Assembly: GCF_963576545.1 (NCBI RefSeq)
Contig: NC_083638.1
Coordinates: forward strand, 10,734,522 to 10,798,521
Direction of reading: 5' to 3'
Length of the DNA stretch: 64,000 nt
DNA from: Limanda limanda
Lineage: Eukaryota > Chordata > Actinopteri > Pleuronectiformes > Pleuronectidae
The position numbers were made by a program, and so were the translations under genes. Position 1 is the first letter of the stretch; each line of letters starts with the position of its first letter. This document shows, one piece after another, positions 14,401 to 26,545 of this stretch. Under the pieces are notes generated by a model that was given only the letters and a program-made list of their open reading frames with translations, searched no databases and was not told the DNA's origin.

Positions 14401-16690
14401 ATTTACCTTAATTAAATAGTGTAATAGTGTTAAAACAATCCCTGATTGGATAAAACATTTATTCCAAACTCATATTATTCAAAGTACAGAGATCGATTAA
14501 TCTTAAAATCAGCCTAAACCAAGATTTTTCATTTTTATTTTCAATTTCATTTCATTTTAGTTTGCATTAGCTATTATAGTTTAGTTTCCCTTTTTTTAAA
14601 GTCACGTTTTTATTAGTTTAGAATTAGTTTAATTGTTTTCAATATGGAATATTTCAGTGGTGAGATTTTAAATAGTCAGAAACGTTTTGTTTGGCAAAAA
14701 CTAAACAAGAACATCATGGGATTTAACCACTTCTCAATAAACATAATGCTTCCTCCCACTTGGCCCAAGCGGCAGATAGTTGACTCATCAATCAACCTTC
14801 ACTGGTCCCGGGCTATGGGTCATGTCAGGTCCTGTTAGTCAGTAACACAGCCCGCTCTTGGTGCTGAAAGAGGAAATAATGCATTTAAGCCTACAGTGGT
14901 TGGGGAGGATCTTACTGCATACTGATTTTATATCGTATCAGTGGGCGGGACCTTTTCACCCACACCACGCAGCAGTGGGTCACAGATGCATTCGAGATCT
15001 TATGCAAATGCCCTGTTCATTCAGAATGTGTAATTAATGGAGCGAAATTAAAATATGACTGTGAAATGATTTGGGTGAGTTACTGCATGTTAATTCAGCC
15101 CTCCAGGAAAACAAAAAATCTCTGACATCAACATGTTTTCTTAAGTATCTCGGTTGAATACAACAACACGTTCCCTAAGGAATTATTGATTAGCAAATAG
15201 TCAAAACCCAGTGTTGTCAAGTTCTACATGTATTTATGAAAACACAATAAAAAAGTGATGAGCAGAAACATGTAAAACAGCTCGTTTGTGAATACAGAAT
15301 TTTTAAGCTGCGTTGATGTTTTAGTGGAGGCTGGACAGGAGGGAGGTCCATTTCCTCTGTCTTTCAATATTTACATCCATATAGCTTATGGCATAAAGAA
15401 CAGGTGACCAGTGGACTCATGTTTTCATGTCACTCTACTCTGACTTTCTTCCCTTTTAATCTGCACTGGTGTAATTCTATTAGTTGGCAGATGTTTTAGC
15501 CTTCAACTAACAGCACACTGAGTTCAGACTGCAGGAGCTTTGTGGTTTGGAATTTTCTTAGATTGGAAAAACTCAGTCTATGAACCCAACCAGCAATTAT
15601 GTTTACCTGCACATGTATTTCAAAAGAACATGAATAGTACACAGGGTTGGTTTTATTGTGTTAAATATCGAATTAAATGGACTGTAAACTGATTCCAATT
15701 ATACTGTCTCCTAGAAACATCAAGTTATCACATGTGTCCTTGGTCTATAGTGTGGCACCATTTAATAATGGAGCCACACTATGCAGAAATCCTACGCAAA
15801 TATGATCTTCGTTAAAATATGTGACCAGTGGGGGGGCTTATGTACACACTGGTTGTTTTTAAGCCGGGGGGTGAAAGGCAGACCTAATTTCCGAAGCGTA
15901 GGGTTATTAAAAAAAAGGATCAGTTGCCGTGGTTTCTGGACTTATCACCTTGTGAAGTTCCACATCAGAGGAAATGTGGACTGTTGATACGTCAGAGCCC
16001 TTTTACAGGTTCGGCCTGTAAGAGATTAATGAGAAGGCAGCAAAATTGGACGTCTAATGTTTGTCCACCATTACAAGCTTTCTGACCTTCAAAATAGAAA
16101 TGTACACAAGGGCCAAGATGGAGTGCCTCTCCTTTCTGTTTCTCTCCATACTGCACAAAATAAACCCGCCGATCGAATTCCATACCGTATTTTGGCCTGA
16201 ATTTCACCTGAGGACATCCTGTTTCCCATTAAAAGCTCTATTGATTCTTTACACACAGCCTCATCAAACCACTCTGCAGCATATACAGTACAGCTCGACA
16301 TACACAGACACGCACTTTCTATTACCAACAAGAGACTTTTTACAGGGAGAATGTAAATGAGCAAATCCCCGAGGTAATTAAAAAACCAAGCCTCTAACGT
16401 GCTGCATGAAACCTTCCTGTCTAAAAAGCACCTGGGCTATATCAATTAGGAGGCTTTATTCCTATGTGATATTCATCGTATGAGATCCTATATTCAATTT
16501 GTAGCTCTGCAAATAACTTGTGGATTCTGTGTATTTTACTGGTTGTATCCTGTTCAGAGACATACAATGTATTTGACCTCCAAATGTCTGGTTTGTTACA
16601 TGAATGACTGATTTGCGAAGTGAAAGCAGATGAATTCATCTGTGCTCTCATCAGACGACACTGTAAGAGTAAGTACTGATAGGTTGGAGG
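11470..16690. other. Gene-free stretch
   Basis: AT-rich intergenic DNA with a short CA/CT tract near 11975-12002 and a poly-T run near 13196-13207. The 14,500-14,650 interval is T-rich with repeated TTTAGTTT-like words and may be an old repeat. I see no gene in it. Confidence 0.55.
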
Positions 16691-16695
16691 TCTAA

Positions 16696-16751
16696 CGCCG
16701 GGTTTACACCGGGCGCTGAAGCGACGCGTAAGCGTCGCGTAAGCGCAGCGC
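16696..16751 (+). repeat. Left terminal inverted repeat of Harbinger-like element
   Basis: This 56-bp arm is identical to the reverse complement of 17539-17594. It contains the palindrome GCGACGC-GTAA-GCGTCGC, so each end could fold on itself or bind a dimeric protein. Confidence 0.9.
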
Positions 16752-16895
16752 ACTAGCGCGCCGGCACTGGGCTGAACACACAGGACGCTGAAGCCTCGCG
16801 TAAGCGCCGCGTAGATCCCTAGTGCGCAGGCGCCAGGCTGGTCACAACAAACACGCTTTTCTCCGCGGCGGTCATCCTGCGATTCCTCTCCGTGA

Positions 16896-17069
16896 TCACA
16901 GATGCAGCTGATATTTGTCATTAACTGCAACGGCGTCCCAGCATTTGTCCTTTTTAATGTTGTCTTTATATAACATGTGCCGAGGATCATACACCTCACT
17001 GTACTTCTCCATATCAATTATTAATTTAAGGTCATCCTTCTTCAAGAACTTCTCCGCTGTTTGCTCCGT
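16896..17069 (-). pseudogene. MADF-domain fragment inside Harbinger-like element
   Basis: The minus strand is open for 57 codons between two stops. It reads through LKLIIDMEKYSEVYDPRH, then YKDNIKKDKCWDAVA. This is the first half of a MADF (Myb/SANT-like) DNA-binding domain: an LI..V/M start, a Y-D-P-x-H core, a Y-K-D/N turn, and a K-x3-W-x2-(I/V)A helix. Harbinger transposons normally encode such a Myb/MADF protein beside the transposase, and it helps bring the transposase to the DNA ends. Here only the N-terminal half remains. An in-frame stop precedes it and another ends it before the third helix. It is therefore a remnant and supports the Harbinger assignment made from the element ends. 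Confidence 0.7.
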
Positions 17070-17538
17070 TCAATGTCGGGTGTCGAGGGTAAATTACGTA
17101 TTCTCCACTCAAGCCTATGGGGAGAGTACGTAGACACACACACACTCCCGCCCCCCCCCCCCCGCCCCTCTCTCTTTTTATCTTTATGACTGCTTGTGTG
17201 GCTGTAGTGGGGGGGCAGAGGGGGACATTTAATAATGTGATCGGTAAAATTGGTCAAATTAAAACTCCAGGACAACAGAAGGGGAATACAAACTATGGGA
17301 TGCATATTTGATCATTTATATCATATAAAATATGTCATCAATATCATTTAAAATCATTTTTCAGTGTGTTTCCTGCAGCGATACGCTCGCGTCAAGCGCA
17401 AAAAATAGACTCAACGCCGAAACGATCGCTGCACTGCGCGAGGCAGCCTTGGCGCAGCGCTGCACTTCAGCGTCCTGTGCGACCGGCACAAGGGATTAAC
17501 ATGAGAGTGGATGGGAGTCAGCTGTTATTTAAGGCATG

Positions 17539-17594
17539 GCGCTGCGCTTACGCGACGCTTACGCGTCGCTTCAGCGCCCGGTGTAAACCCGGCG
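17539..17594 (-). repeat. Right terminal inverted repeat of Harbinger-like element
   Basis: Mirror copy of the left arm with no mismatch over 56 bp, followed directly by the TAA target duplication. Confidence 0.9.
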
Positions 17595-17599
17595 TAAGG

Positions 17600-20500
17600 G
17601 TCGGGTGATGTGGCCAAAAGGTCGTACTACAATGTGATTCTCCTGCTCAGGCGGAGAACTGATAGATGTGGTGCTACACAAAGCTCGCTAAGGCTGAAGA
17701 GCAAGGCCTTTGTAACCCCTTGCAGTTAGCAGGCTAGCTCAAATTGGAATACTTAGCAGTCATTAAGTATTTGATAGTAATTTGCAGTTATCTGTAGAGT
17801 ACTTTGCCGAATTGAGATCATCCACAAATGAAGATCGCCAGATTAACAGCCCCTACCTGAGGCCAGTGTTTTCTATTGATTTCTGTGGAGGCTCATCATA
17901 GTCGAATGCACATGTATGAAGTGCCTGGAATGGGGGTGGCGGTTTTACTATAATTTTACTACTTTACCAATATTTATGTATACGTAAATCATTTTAAGAT
18001 TGGAATGCTGTGGTGTGGTTTCACATTTCTTGCGGGTGGAGATGGGTTTGGTTCCATGTGGGGCCCCCAAGGACCCTTTTACCCGCGACCTTCAAAGTCC
18101 CTTGAAACGCTCCTTGAAACGTTCATCTAAAAATGTTTTATTTTCCAGCCAAATCACCCCCCCCCCCCCCCGGTTATATCAGTAACGCAATCCTGGGATG
18201 AGAACATTGGACAGCAGGATATGAATAGAGACACATTTATGCACACAAAGAGTTGCATGACGTCTCATAAGTGCTTTTCTTGCTGATGCTGACAATTGGG
18301 ATGGTTGACTCTGAAAAGGTGGAGCTGAACCAATGAACCCGGTGTCCATGCTCCTGCTGGGTGAGTCACCCCATTGCAGACATTGGTCTTAAAGAGCAAC
18401 TTGATTCCCCATTTAACCACGAACATGCTCCCTTCACAAATACAAAAGAGCGCTGCCTTGTCGTTCAGGGGCACGGTGTCCGGGGAAATGGTTCACTGGT
18501 TCTTTAGGACTGAATCACTGGGTTTTCTCCAGGAAAAAAGTAACTTCTGTTGTGAAGAACACTGCGCACTGGAGAGAGGATAATTTGAGGGAATGATTGT
18601 CCACATAATACATAAAGTGGATGTGGTGTTAAATCACTCACACAATGTATTTTAATTTGTGCACAAAAGTATTATTAGCAGAAAGCAAACAATTGGTCTG
18701 GCATGATAGTTCACAATAGTCTACTCAAATGTGCCAGTTGCTACTGATACAAATCACAACCAATTCAACTAAATGGCTTTGTTGCGAAAAATGGGACAAG
18801 TGTCTTGTTCCAAAGATTTGATCTGATGAATCATTAGAGAAGCAGCAGTCAGTTTTATATCCACCAGACAAGTGATCACAATGTTTTGTCTCTAGTAATA
18901 TCTTTCCTCCACTGAGACAGAGATCAGAATTCTACACTTTAAGAAAAATGGAGCATTCTCTTCAAGGTAGATTTTTTTCATTGTGCATCCAAAAACCTTT
19001 AATCAAGGCTTCAATGTTATGATTACTATTATTATTGTTATTTTGGCTATCTTCACAAAAGTGCTGGGAGACGGATATGTTTGTTATGCTGTAAAACATT
19101 TTATTTACATGTCAATGGCTTAGATTAAATCCATATTTGTATTGAGTGTATAGGACATATTTTGCTTGATATTGTTTGGGTATTCTGGGAATAGTAAATT
19201 CACTCCCAGCTTGCCTCAGTGCACACCATGATGAAAATGCTTCCTACTCCACCTGCTCATTAATCAGGACGGCGGTGCAGATGGTGTTCTTTGACAGAGA
19301 ATGAAAACATGGAGAGCGATCAACTTTTCGCTGCTAATTAATCCTTTCGATTCTGTGAATGGAATTACAGACCAAAGAAATTAGCCTGAAAGTGGAGGTG
19401 GAGAGAGTCACGCAACTTTTTGTGTAATGTGTCTCTTGTCTCAGTGCAAAACCCGAAGTTCATAAATGTGTTTTGCTTGAATTTTGTCGCATCATCCCCC
19501 ACCCTCTCTCAGTGAAATGGCACATTCTTTAATTTGCTTCCCACAATGCTCCTCCAGAAGATCTATAATGTGTGATGTTCTGCTTTCCTACAACAGCACA
19601 GCCACCCAAAAAACAAGGTGGCAGAAGAATAAAATACTCTTTATTGCAGTAAAAAATATCCCCATGTCGTGTGTGTGTGTGGAGGGGGGGGGGGAGCTAA
19701 CAACCTGCGTGCAAATCGAGAGCTCTCGTGCTACTAACAGGCATCTCAACTGCAGACGCCCGGGGTGCAAGAGAAAAATCCACCAACTAGCTGAGCAGAC
19801 CTACGCAATCAAAAACTACTGTGACCCAAGCAGTGATTCAGTGGCTGGTAAGTGCTGGCCGTCCACAATCCGCCAACACAGGCTGAGACACCAGCTCCAG
19901 GCTGAGCCCTCGATGCAGTGTGAGCACAGGCATAGCCCCCCCGCTGGCACGACCCTGGAAACCCTGCAATCACTTATCAGACTATTCTAAACAAAACCAA
20001 AAAGGATTTCCATTTCCTGGGTCTTTTATGTATTCGTAAATTGGTAATACATGTAAAATACATAGAAAACGTACACTTTTAGAGAGGAACCTTCGAAACA
20101 TCTTTATACTGATACAACCATGAGTCTGTCCATGACCTCTTGATTGAAGTCTTTGCTCCCCTTGGTGAATTTTCGCGAGATTTTCTGAAGCTTCAAGTAC
20201 CTTTTTTGTAGATTACAAAGTAAAGTTGACATCACTAGTATGAACGTCAGGGTTTTGTATATACTCTTGGCAGGTTTATGACGCAATTATGTCACCCATC
20301 ATATTCCCCATCCTGTGGCTCTTTCAATTCATTCAATGTCATGTCTGTCAGTCACGCCTTTGCCAGATTCAATGTGTTGCCTCCCTTGGTGTGCATTGTG
20401 CATTGGTTTCAAACACCTTTCACACATGCAGATTGCATCTTGTGTTTGCTTTGTCAACAAGCCTGGGCTGTTAACAAGAGCAGTTGTAGTTTGCAGCCAT

Positions 20501-23500
20501 TGTGTTGCCACCATGAGAATACAATTCCCACTACAACTTGCAGGGAGTTTGGGCAGAGCACTGCAAACACACACTCTTTCAAATATATACAACTCATAGA
20601 AAATAGGCTAAAGCACAGATACTGATCAAATGCGCCAACTAATAATTTACTAAATCACTGGGTATCATTTATATATTTTCTACACTCAGAAGTACACACA
20701 AGTGCATTTGCATATTACAATTCAAAGCCCTACATGGGTTTACTTTGATGAATTCCTCCTAACTTTCCAAAGTCCAACCAGTCAGTCTGAAAAAGTGTTT
20801 TTGTAACTGTTCCACATTTACACATGTTAGAACTGACACTGCCAGATTAGCCAGGTACCAAGGACGTGGTCAGAAAGAAAAGAGCAGTGCACACTGATAA
20901 AATAAGAACTCTCAACACTTCTGTATCATCACGATGTGTCGGGACAAGTGCAGTATAAGTTTAATTCAGTTAGAAAAATCCCCATGAAGAGTATTGCTGA
21001 GGGCTATTTCTTCTCTTTTCTGCTCTTTCTTTGTCAAGCATCTAAAACCACGACACGCTGCTCTGATCTGTGAGAACTGAAGTTCGGCTCCCGAATGGCA
21101 GTTGTGATGATTGAATAAGAATTTAAATCTTTGATTGAAAACATTTCTCATTCAGTCGCCACAAGGACTTCCGCTGCCAGCATGTGAAATTAATGACTTT
21201 GGCAAATCTGAATCTGTTATTTGATCTGGCTTCTCCCAGCAGACAATGCTACTCCATGCCTGAGCTTTCAAATACACCACTGCAGGCATGGCCCGTTAGA
21301 GAGGTCTGGGCACACAATCTGGTGCACGAGCCTGCATGTTAATTCAAAAGCACAGCTGAGCAAACACTGTCACCTTTTAGGCCAGAAGAAAAGTAAATTT
21401 AATTGGTACAACAACTCCTAAATAAAGTGGAGAGCGAATAAATAGGGACGGCAAATAAGTGACAAGTTCTGTGATGCAGCAGGTACTGAAAGAAAAATAT
21501 ATGAAGATATAAGAATTTAGGTAGATGATTCATATTGTGCAGAATATTAGTCATTTGCGTTTTTTAAAACAAAAAATACTGCACAGGCTAGTATTCAGGT
21601 CACATTTTAATATTCATGCTGGTCTTGTTTGGTGGAATGTCTTATCAGTATCAGTCCGTGTCAGTAATAATACCTTTATACAAATGACTCAAAGGCAAAA
21701 ACAATGTTTATTTATTAGAGGTGCAAAACTGTTTCAGAACCAAAATTGGATGAAATCTTGTATTTCTCTGTTAACAGTGTGTGTCTGTGAAATGGCTATT
21801 ATAATATCCTGTTTACCAATGAATCAGTGTCTTCTTCTTCTTCTTCTTCTTCTCTCCAGCCTCATGGAAAAGTAATGAGGCCATTTCTGCTTTACCGACC
21901 AGACTGAGGAGAAGTCACTGACATTCCATCCCTCTCAAGGACATTATGTTTCTGTTCTACGAGAGGTTACCCACACAATTTTTTCATTTTACACCATTTT
22001 GTGGAATACGTCACAATATTTGCACGGGAGGTGATTTATAGATTCAAAATCCAGATGCAGGTACAATGAAAACAATGTGAGCTCAAATATAAATTCATTC
22101 ACTGACAATAATTTGAAAAAACTAGAAAATAACATGTACATGTCAACTGTAATTACAGCATTAAATTCAAAGTGAAGTTCCCCCACTTAGAATAAAATGT
22201 AGAAACAAACGCAGGCTTAAGTCTGCAGCAGTTCGGCTGGTGTCGTCAGCCTCCAGAGCACAAGTGAGAAATAAAACTTATAATTTGTTATCTTTTATGA
22301 ATACCAATATAATGTTGTTGCAGTCACATGTACTTGCCAAAATCCCTCAGAAAATGGCTCCAACATGTGTTTCCAATATACACTTAGTCACTCTCATCTC
22401 AGCTCGTGAGGGTGACTAACCAGCTGGCAACGGTCCAATGCTTGTTTCTGGCAATTGGAACATTTTCATTAACTAAAATTACACAGATACTCCAAACAAG
22501 GCTCACTACGCGGTGACAAAACAGTAAAAACGTTTGAATTTTAACTAAATAACACAATTGTGAGAAACAGACATTTCAGCTGCAGTGGCAGATTCAAAGG
22601 ACTGTTATAAAGCTAGAGTACATTTTATCCACCTCACAAAACTATTGATTTCGAACAAGTAATTTCAGAGACACTATTAAGGCAGCCTGTAACATGCATG
22701 AGTAATGGAAATATGTCAAAGAAATTAATTTAAACAATAATAGAGCAACGTACTACCTACCAAGAAAAGAAAAAAATGATCGGTTAACTTCCCTTCTCTG
22801 CAACTTTTCAAATTAGAAGCATCAGAGGTTGGGACGACGGCAGAATACCTGACCCCAACTATGCACAGATACACACCGATCCGTATTTCTTAATGAACTC
22901 ATTTTCCATCTATCCGACACTTTATATTCTGAAACCAACAGATAAACTCTCAGGTGTGTAAATGTCACGGTGTGCTCTAAATGGCAGCATCCCGGAACTG
23001 TGGAGCTGCTGTATCCTGGAGCTCTGGCAGACAATGGTTGTAATAATCAAGTGTTGGAAACAGGCCGACTGTAAAGACTTCAACATTTCCAGTGAGAAAT
23101 CTCCAAGGGACGTTTGTTTAGCACTAAATTTGAACAAAAATGAACAGTCTTACAGATCAAATTTAAGTTTTGAATAAGATCAAACATTCAATTTGGGAGG
23201 ATTAGCGGATTAATGATTTTGGTCAAGTAGCTTTATATGGAATTGCATTTTCTTTTTTGTGTGTTTATCTTGTTCAAAGTTATTGAACAAATGAATTCAG
23301 GCATAAAACAATACAATTAATAACCTGCTGAGTTAATAAGAATTAATCAACAATCTGACAACAGCAAAATTTTAACAAACGCAACTTTCACATTGAGTTG
23401 TGCAGCCGACAGATAAGAACCTTAAGCTGTCCAGGTTGACAAAACATGAAAAGAAGCACTGTTGTTATTTTCTAGAGACAGTGGATGGATAATCAATCAG

Positions 23501-25828
23501 TTTAGATTATGTCAACTATTAAATTTGATGTGTAATTAAAAAAAATTGTTTAGCAGAAAAGATAATTTACTCTTGAATGATGTTTTAAGCTTAAATGTTT
23601 TATGTTTTAAGATAAAGCCCAGGCTTCTCTGATTGGACGGTTCACTCTGTTGTGATTGGTCAGCCGTTTCCCTCCGCTCTCTCTGTACCTGTCTTTGTCA
23701 CACTGCATTACAGACTAACTGCTGGGAGTAGGCAATGCAATATGCGATACTGGAAGGAACTATCGGCCAGACCACTGACGATGCATTTAACAAGCTTCAG
23801 GAGCTGTGTTTACTGTTGTGGAAAGGAGCTCATTACTTTGGCAATTTAACTTTTACAGACCTTTTACATACACAAACCTATATAACGCGCCAGAGGAAAG
23901 AAAAAACTGAGAAATGTTTGACAGTAAGTATCAGCCGATATATAAACCTGTGCTCCTGTGGGCACTTTATCTTACCTTCAGTGATTTTCCAATTCAATAA
24001 AAACACAAGATTGACCCTGCCAAAACAAAAAATTACACCACAGACCACAGTGCAATTGCCATGTGTTGAAAAAAGATACAGAAAGGAGATATTGCAGTAG
24101 GACTCAATCTGTTATCTTACCTGGTTTCCAATGTGGGAGCATGTTTACATCGAGTCTTTCTCCACAATAATAAACAACATGAGATATTTCAATAAGCAAG
24201 ATAATGGAGTCATTCAGTCAGAATAACTTGAGTCTACCCCTCGCATGTTCAAACGGAAACTATGCACACTGACAATTGCTGCGGCTTTCTGTGAGACACG
24301 GCCTCGCTTTCTTCAAACAAATTGACTTTCATTACAGGCGAACAACTGTGGAGACTCTGGTGCCGTGAACATAAAGCCATATAGTAAAAAAGCGACTGGT
24401 GGAGGGGTCCGAGCCGATGTGCAGAGAAATGTCTAAACTGTTCAACAGGGGCAGTCAGAGTTATTGTTGCTACTAAAGCAACTGCTGCTCGCTCAATTCT
24501 ACTATAATCATCCGGCAACGTAAATCCACGGGCGTGTGCAGCCGAAGACACGTTTAAAGAGCATCTTAAAAATCATTCCCATTGTTGAAAAGATTGATTT
24601 CAGCAACAAAGCATTAGCATGAGTGTTTTGTGCTCATCCTCTGGGAGACGAGGAGTACAGGTCCTCACTCACACGCACAATCGTAGAGTCATCTCCTTAC
24701 CCTGGCGATAAGAGTGGAGACAACAGGGGAGGGATTACATAGTTATTCACAACATGCCTCTGATCAACGTGACGCCTGTGTCCTGCTGAGAGTCGGCATT
24801 GGGCAGCTGGTGCAGCAACGTATTTTGGAAGAACATCCCGGGTCCAGCAGCAGATACAGAGAATCTTAGACAAAACAAAGACAGAACGAGAGACAAGAGA
24901 AGGAACAAAGAAGCAGGGGATGCTGGCGAAGATAAAGAATTACAATTGTCAATAATGGAGCCAGAGTACAGAGATTTCTTCCTTCTGTTGCTGCGGTGTT
25001 ACATATTTCTTTATGTATCCTGGCTCCATTGAACAATGATCAGACAGTCCCTTGCAAAATAAAATTAATAATGTATTCACAATTATCAGCTAAGAAGCAA
25101 CAGCGGAAGGAACATAAACTTTAAAAGAAACAAGGATTCAACGCAATGAACGGTAATTGAGCCGATTCATTTTTTTGTCTACACCTCTGAGTTAAAATGA
25201 TTCCGGGGGTTTGAAAAGAAAATCTATGACAGGAGAAATAGTTATGAATGAGCTCTTCATTATTATTGACTGTTGAGTATTTGAGGCAGTTGGGTTCCAG
25301 TGCTTCATTTTGAGCTTTAACCAGGCCTGTCACAGAGCTGTCACCTCTTCACTTAAACACATTTCTTTTTTAAACTGTCCATATAACCTGTCGGCATCAT
25401 TAATTAATTTGTCTGTCTCTACCTCCCAAAAACACTACAAAACCAAGGTCTTGTTTTTCCACCTGTTGGTGAGATATCTTAAAAAGCTCTTAGTCAATAA
25501 ATAGATGGCGGTTACTGACGTGCACTTAGACTAAAAGCACCATTCACTCTGGTTTGGCTTCCTGACCCAGTCCTGCTGTGGTTGTTGACATTACCACAGC
25601 ATTCTTCTGTTGGGTTGTTGAGTTGAATATATTTGACGGCATTTCTCATGTGCCTTTCTGAACCATTACCCACACGCAAGTCATCAAATATACCAAGCAG
25701 TTACTTGTTGGTTTGAATGTTGCCAAACTGCTCGGCAGGACTTTCATCCGCTGCTTGAGGCTGTTCAGGTTGTTTGAGCTCAGTTGGCTGAATCATACAG
25801 TGAATGGATTAGTTTCACTGCTGTACAT
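17600..25828. other. Gene-free stretch with homopolymers and microsatellites
   Basis: No host exon recognised. Contents I can point to: a C15 run at 18157-18171, a G11 run at 19684-19694, a (CTT)n tract at 21830-21853 and a long imperfect inverted repeat at 24954-25030. A 168-codon open frame from 19484 to 19990 crosses a TG/G-rich stretch and shows no domain. Confidence 0.55.
24954..25030. repeat. Imperfect inverted repeat (hairpin)
   Basis: The left arm 24954-24970 begins AATGGAGCCAG. The right arm 25014-25030 is its inverse, with two differences in 17 positions. Beyond the arms the pairing continues weakly (TTGTCAAT against TTGTTC). The loop is about 43 nt. It could be a transcribed hairpin or the collapsed ends of a tiny palindromic element. 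Nothing decides between these. Confidence 0.5.
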
Positions 25829-25997
25829 TGTGGCAGGACAAGGAAAGGCAGAGACGCAGGTACTGCTTACTGTTGTTTATTCAGTAGTCAGGAAGAACAG
25901 GCCCATGTTCCCCATACGGGAAGTATATATAGCTACAGACTTTACATTTCCCATCGACCCACTGGGTGAGAGGACACACCCATGAGTGCACGCCACA
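25829..25997 (-). repeat. 3-prime LTR of gypsy element
   Basis: Identical to the 5-prime copy, preceded in element order by the G-rich tract and followed by the ACAT duplication. Its AATAAA would end the transcript. Confidence 0.95.
25876..25881 (-). terminator. AATAAA polyadenylation signal in gypsy 3-prime LTR
   Basis: Reverse complement of TTTATT, giving AATAAA on the element strand, within the 3-prime LTR and about 50 nt before its end. Confidence 0.6.
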
Positions 25998-26000
25998 CAG

Positions 26001-26010
26001 CCCCCCCCCC
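26001..26010 (-). other. Polypurine tract candidate (G10)
   Basis: Ten G residues on the element strand, followed by CTG and then the 3-prime LTR start TGTGGC. It is the only purine run at the expected place for plus-strand priming. The three-base gap to the LTR is slightly unusual. Confidence 0.6.
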
Positions 26011-26159
26011 GAACACCCAGAGGGAAAAATACAAAATGGGACAAAAGTCAGTACCTCTCAGGGGGTTTAACGAGGCGACCATAACGGCTACGCCGATCCC
26101 CGTCCGCAAACGCAGGGGTGAAACAAGCAGAAGGGACATCATTAACAACAGACACAGGA
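26011..26159 (-). other. Gypsy 3-prime untranslated region
   Basis: About 150 bp between the pol stop and the G-rich tract. No frame continues through it and no env-like product is encoded. Confidence 0.6.
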
Positions 26160-26545
26160 TCAGGAGGCTGGAGAAAACAACACAGGGGTCTTAGAAGGGG
26201 GGCGACCACGACGGGGAACCCGGGTCGGTAGCACCTCTTCGCCGGCCAACAGATGAGCTGGCTTAAGTCTGTCTAACGAAACACGCTCCCTGCGCCCACC
26301 CATGTCCAGAATGAAACTTTTAGAACCCGCCTCTAACACCCTAAACGGGCCGTCATACGGGGGCTGGAGGGGAAACCGGTGAGCATCGTGACGCACGAAA
26401 ACAAACCGAGCGGTCGCGAGATCCGTTGGCACGAAAGACCGAGGAGAAAAATGATGCACGGGCACCGGTGCACAAGCGGACTGTGACGCAGGACGCGGAA
26501 AGGGGGCCGAGCTGTGAGGCAGAAACTCCCCTGGGATGCGGAGCG
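26160..26545 (-). pseudogene. pol: pol part 3: integrase C-terminal GPY/F module
   Basis: In a third frame the integrase C-terminus resumes with RIPGEFLP and runs to a TGA at 26160-26162. It contains FVFVRHDAH, then PYDGPFRVLEAG, the GPY/F signature of gypsy integrases, and a VSLDRLKPAHL end that binds DNA or chromatin. A basic tail (PRRGRPPSK) follows. The frame break separates it from the catalytic core by a small apparent deletion. No chromodomain is seen after it, so the element is not of the chromovirus branch. Confidence 0.85.

Larger units (their letters stand above)
16696..17594. mobile_element. Harbinger-like non-autonomous transposon
   Basis: The two ends, 16696-16751 and 17539-17594, are perfect inverted repeats of 56 bp. 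Each begins CGCCGGGTTTACACC. Both ends are flanked by the trinucleotide TAA (16693-16695 and 17595-17597), which matches the TWA target duplication of PIF/Harbinger elements. Each arm also contains a smaller perfect palindrome, GCGACGCGTAAGCGTCGC. The arms are very rich in CpG, unlike the AT-rich surroundings. Between them lies a minus-strand MADF-domain fragment and a C13 run (17151-17163). There is no DDE transposase, so the copy must have been moved by another element. Perfect arms with surviving CpGs suggest a fairly recent insertion. Confidence 0.85.

Noticed and set aside
16442..17017. 191-codon minus-strand frame across the Harbinger left arm
   Set aside because: It reads through the terminal repeat and flanking intergenic DNA and shows no domain. 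The MADF fragment is in another frame.
19484..19990. 168-codon frame
   Set aside because: Crosses a G11 run and TG tract, with no motif or protein-like periodicity. Treated as chance.
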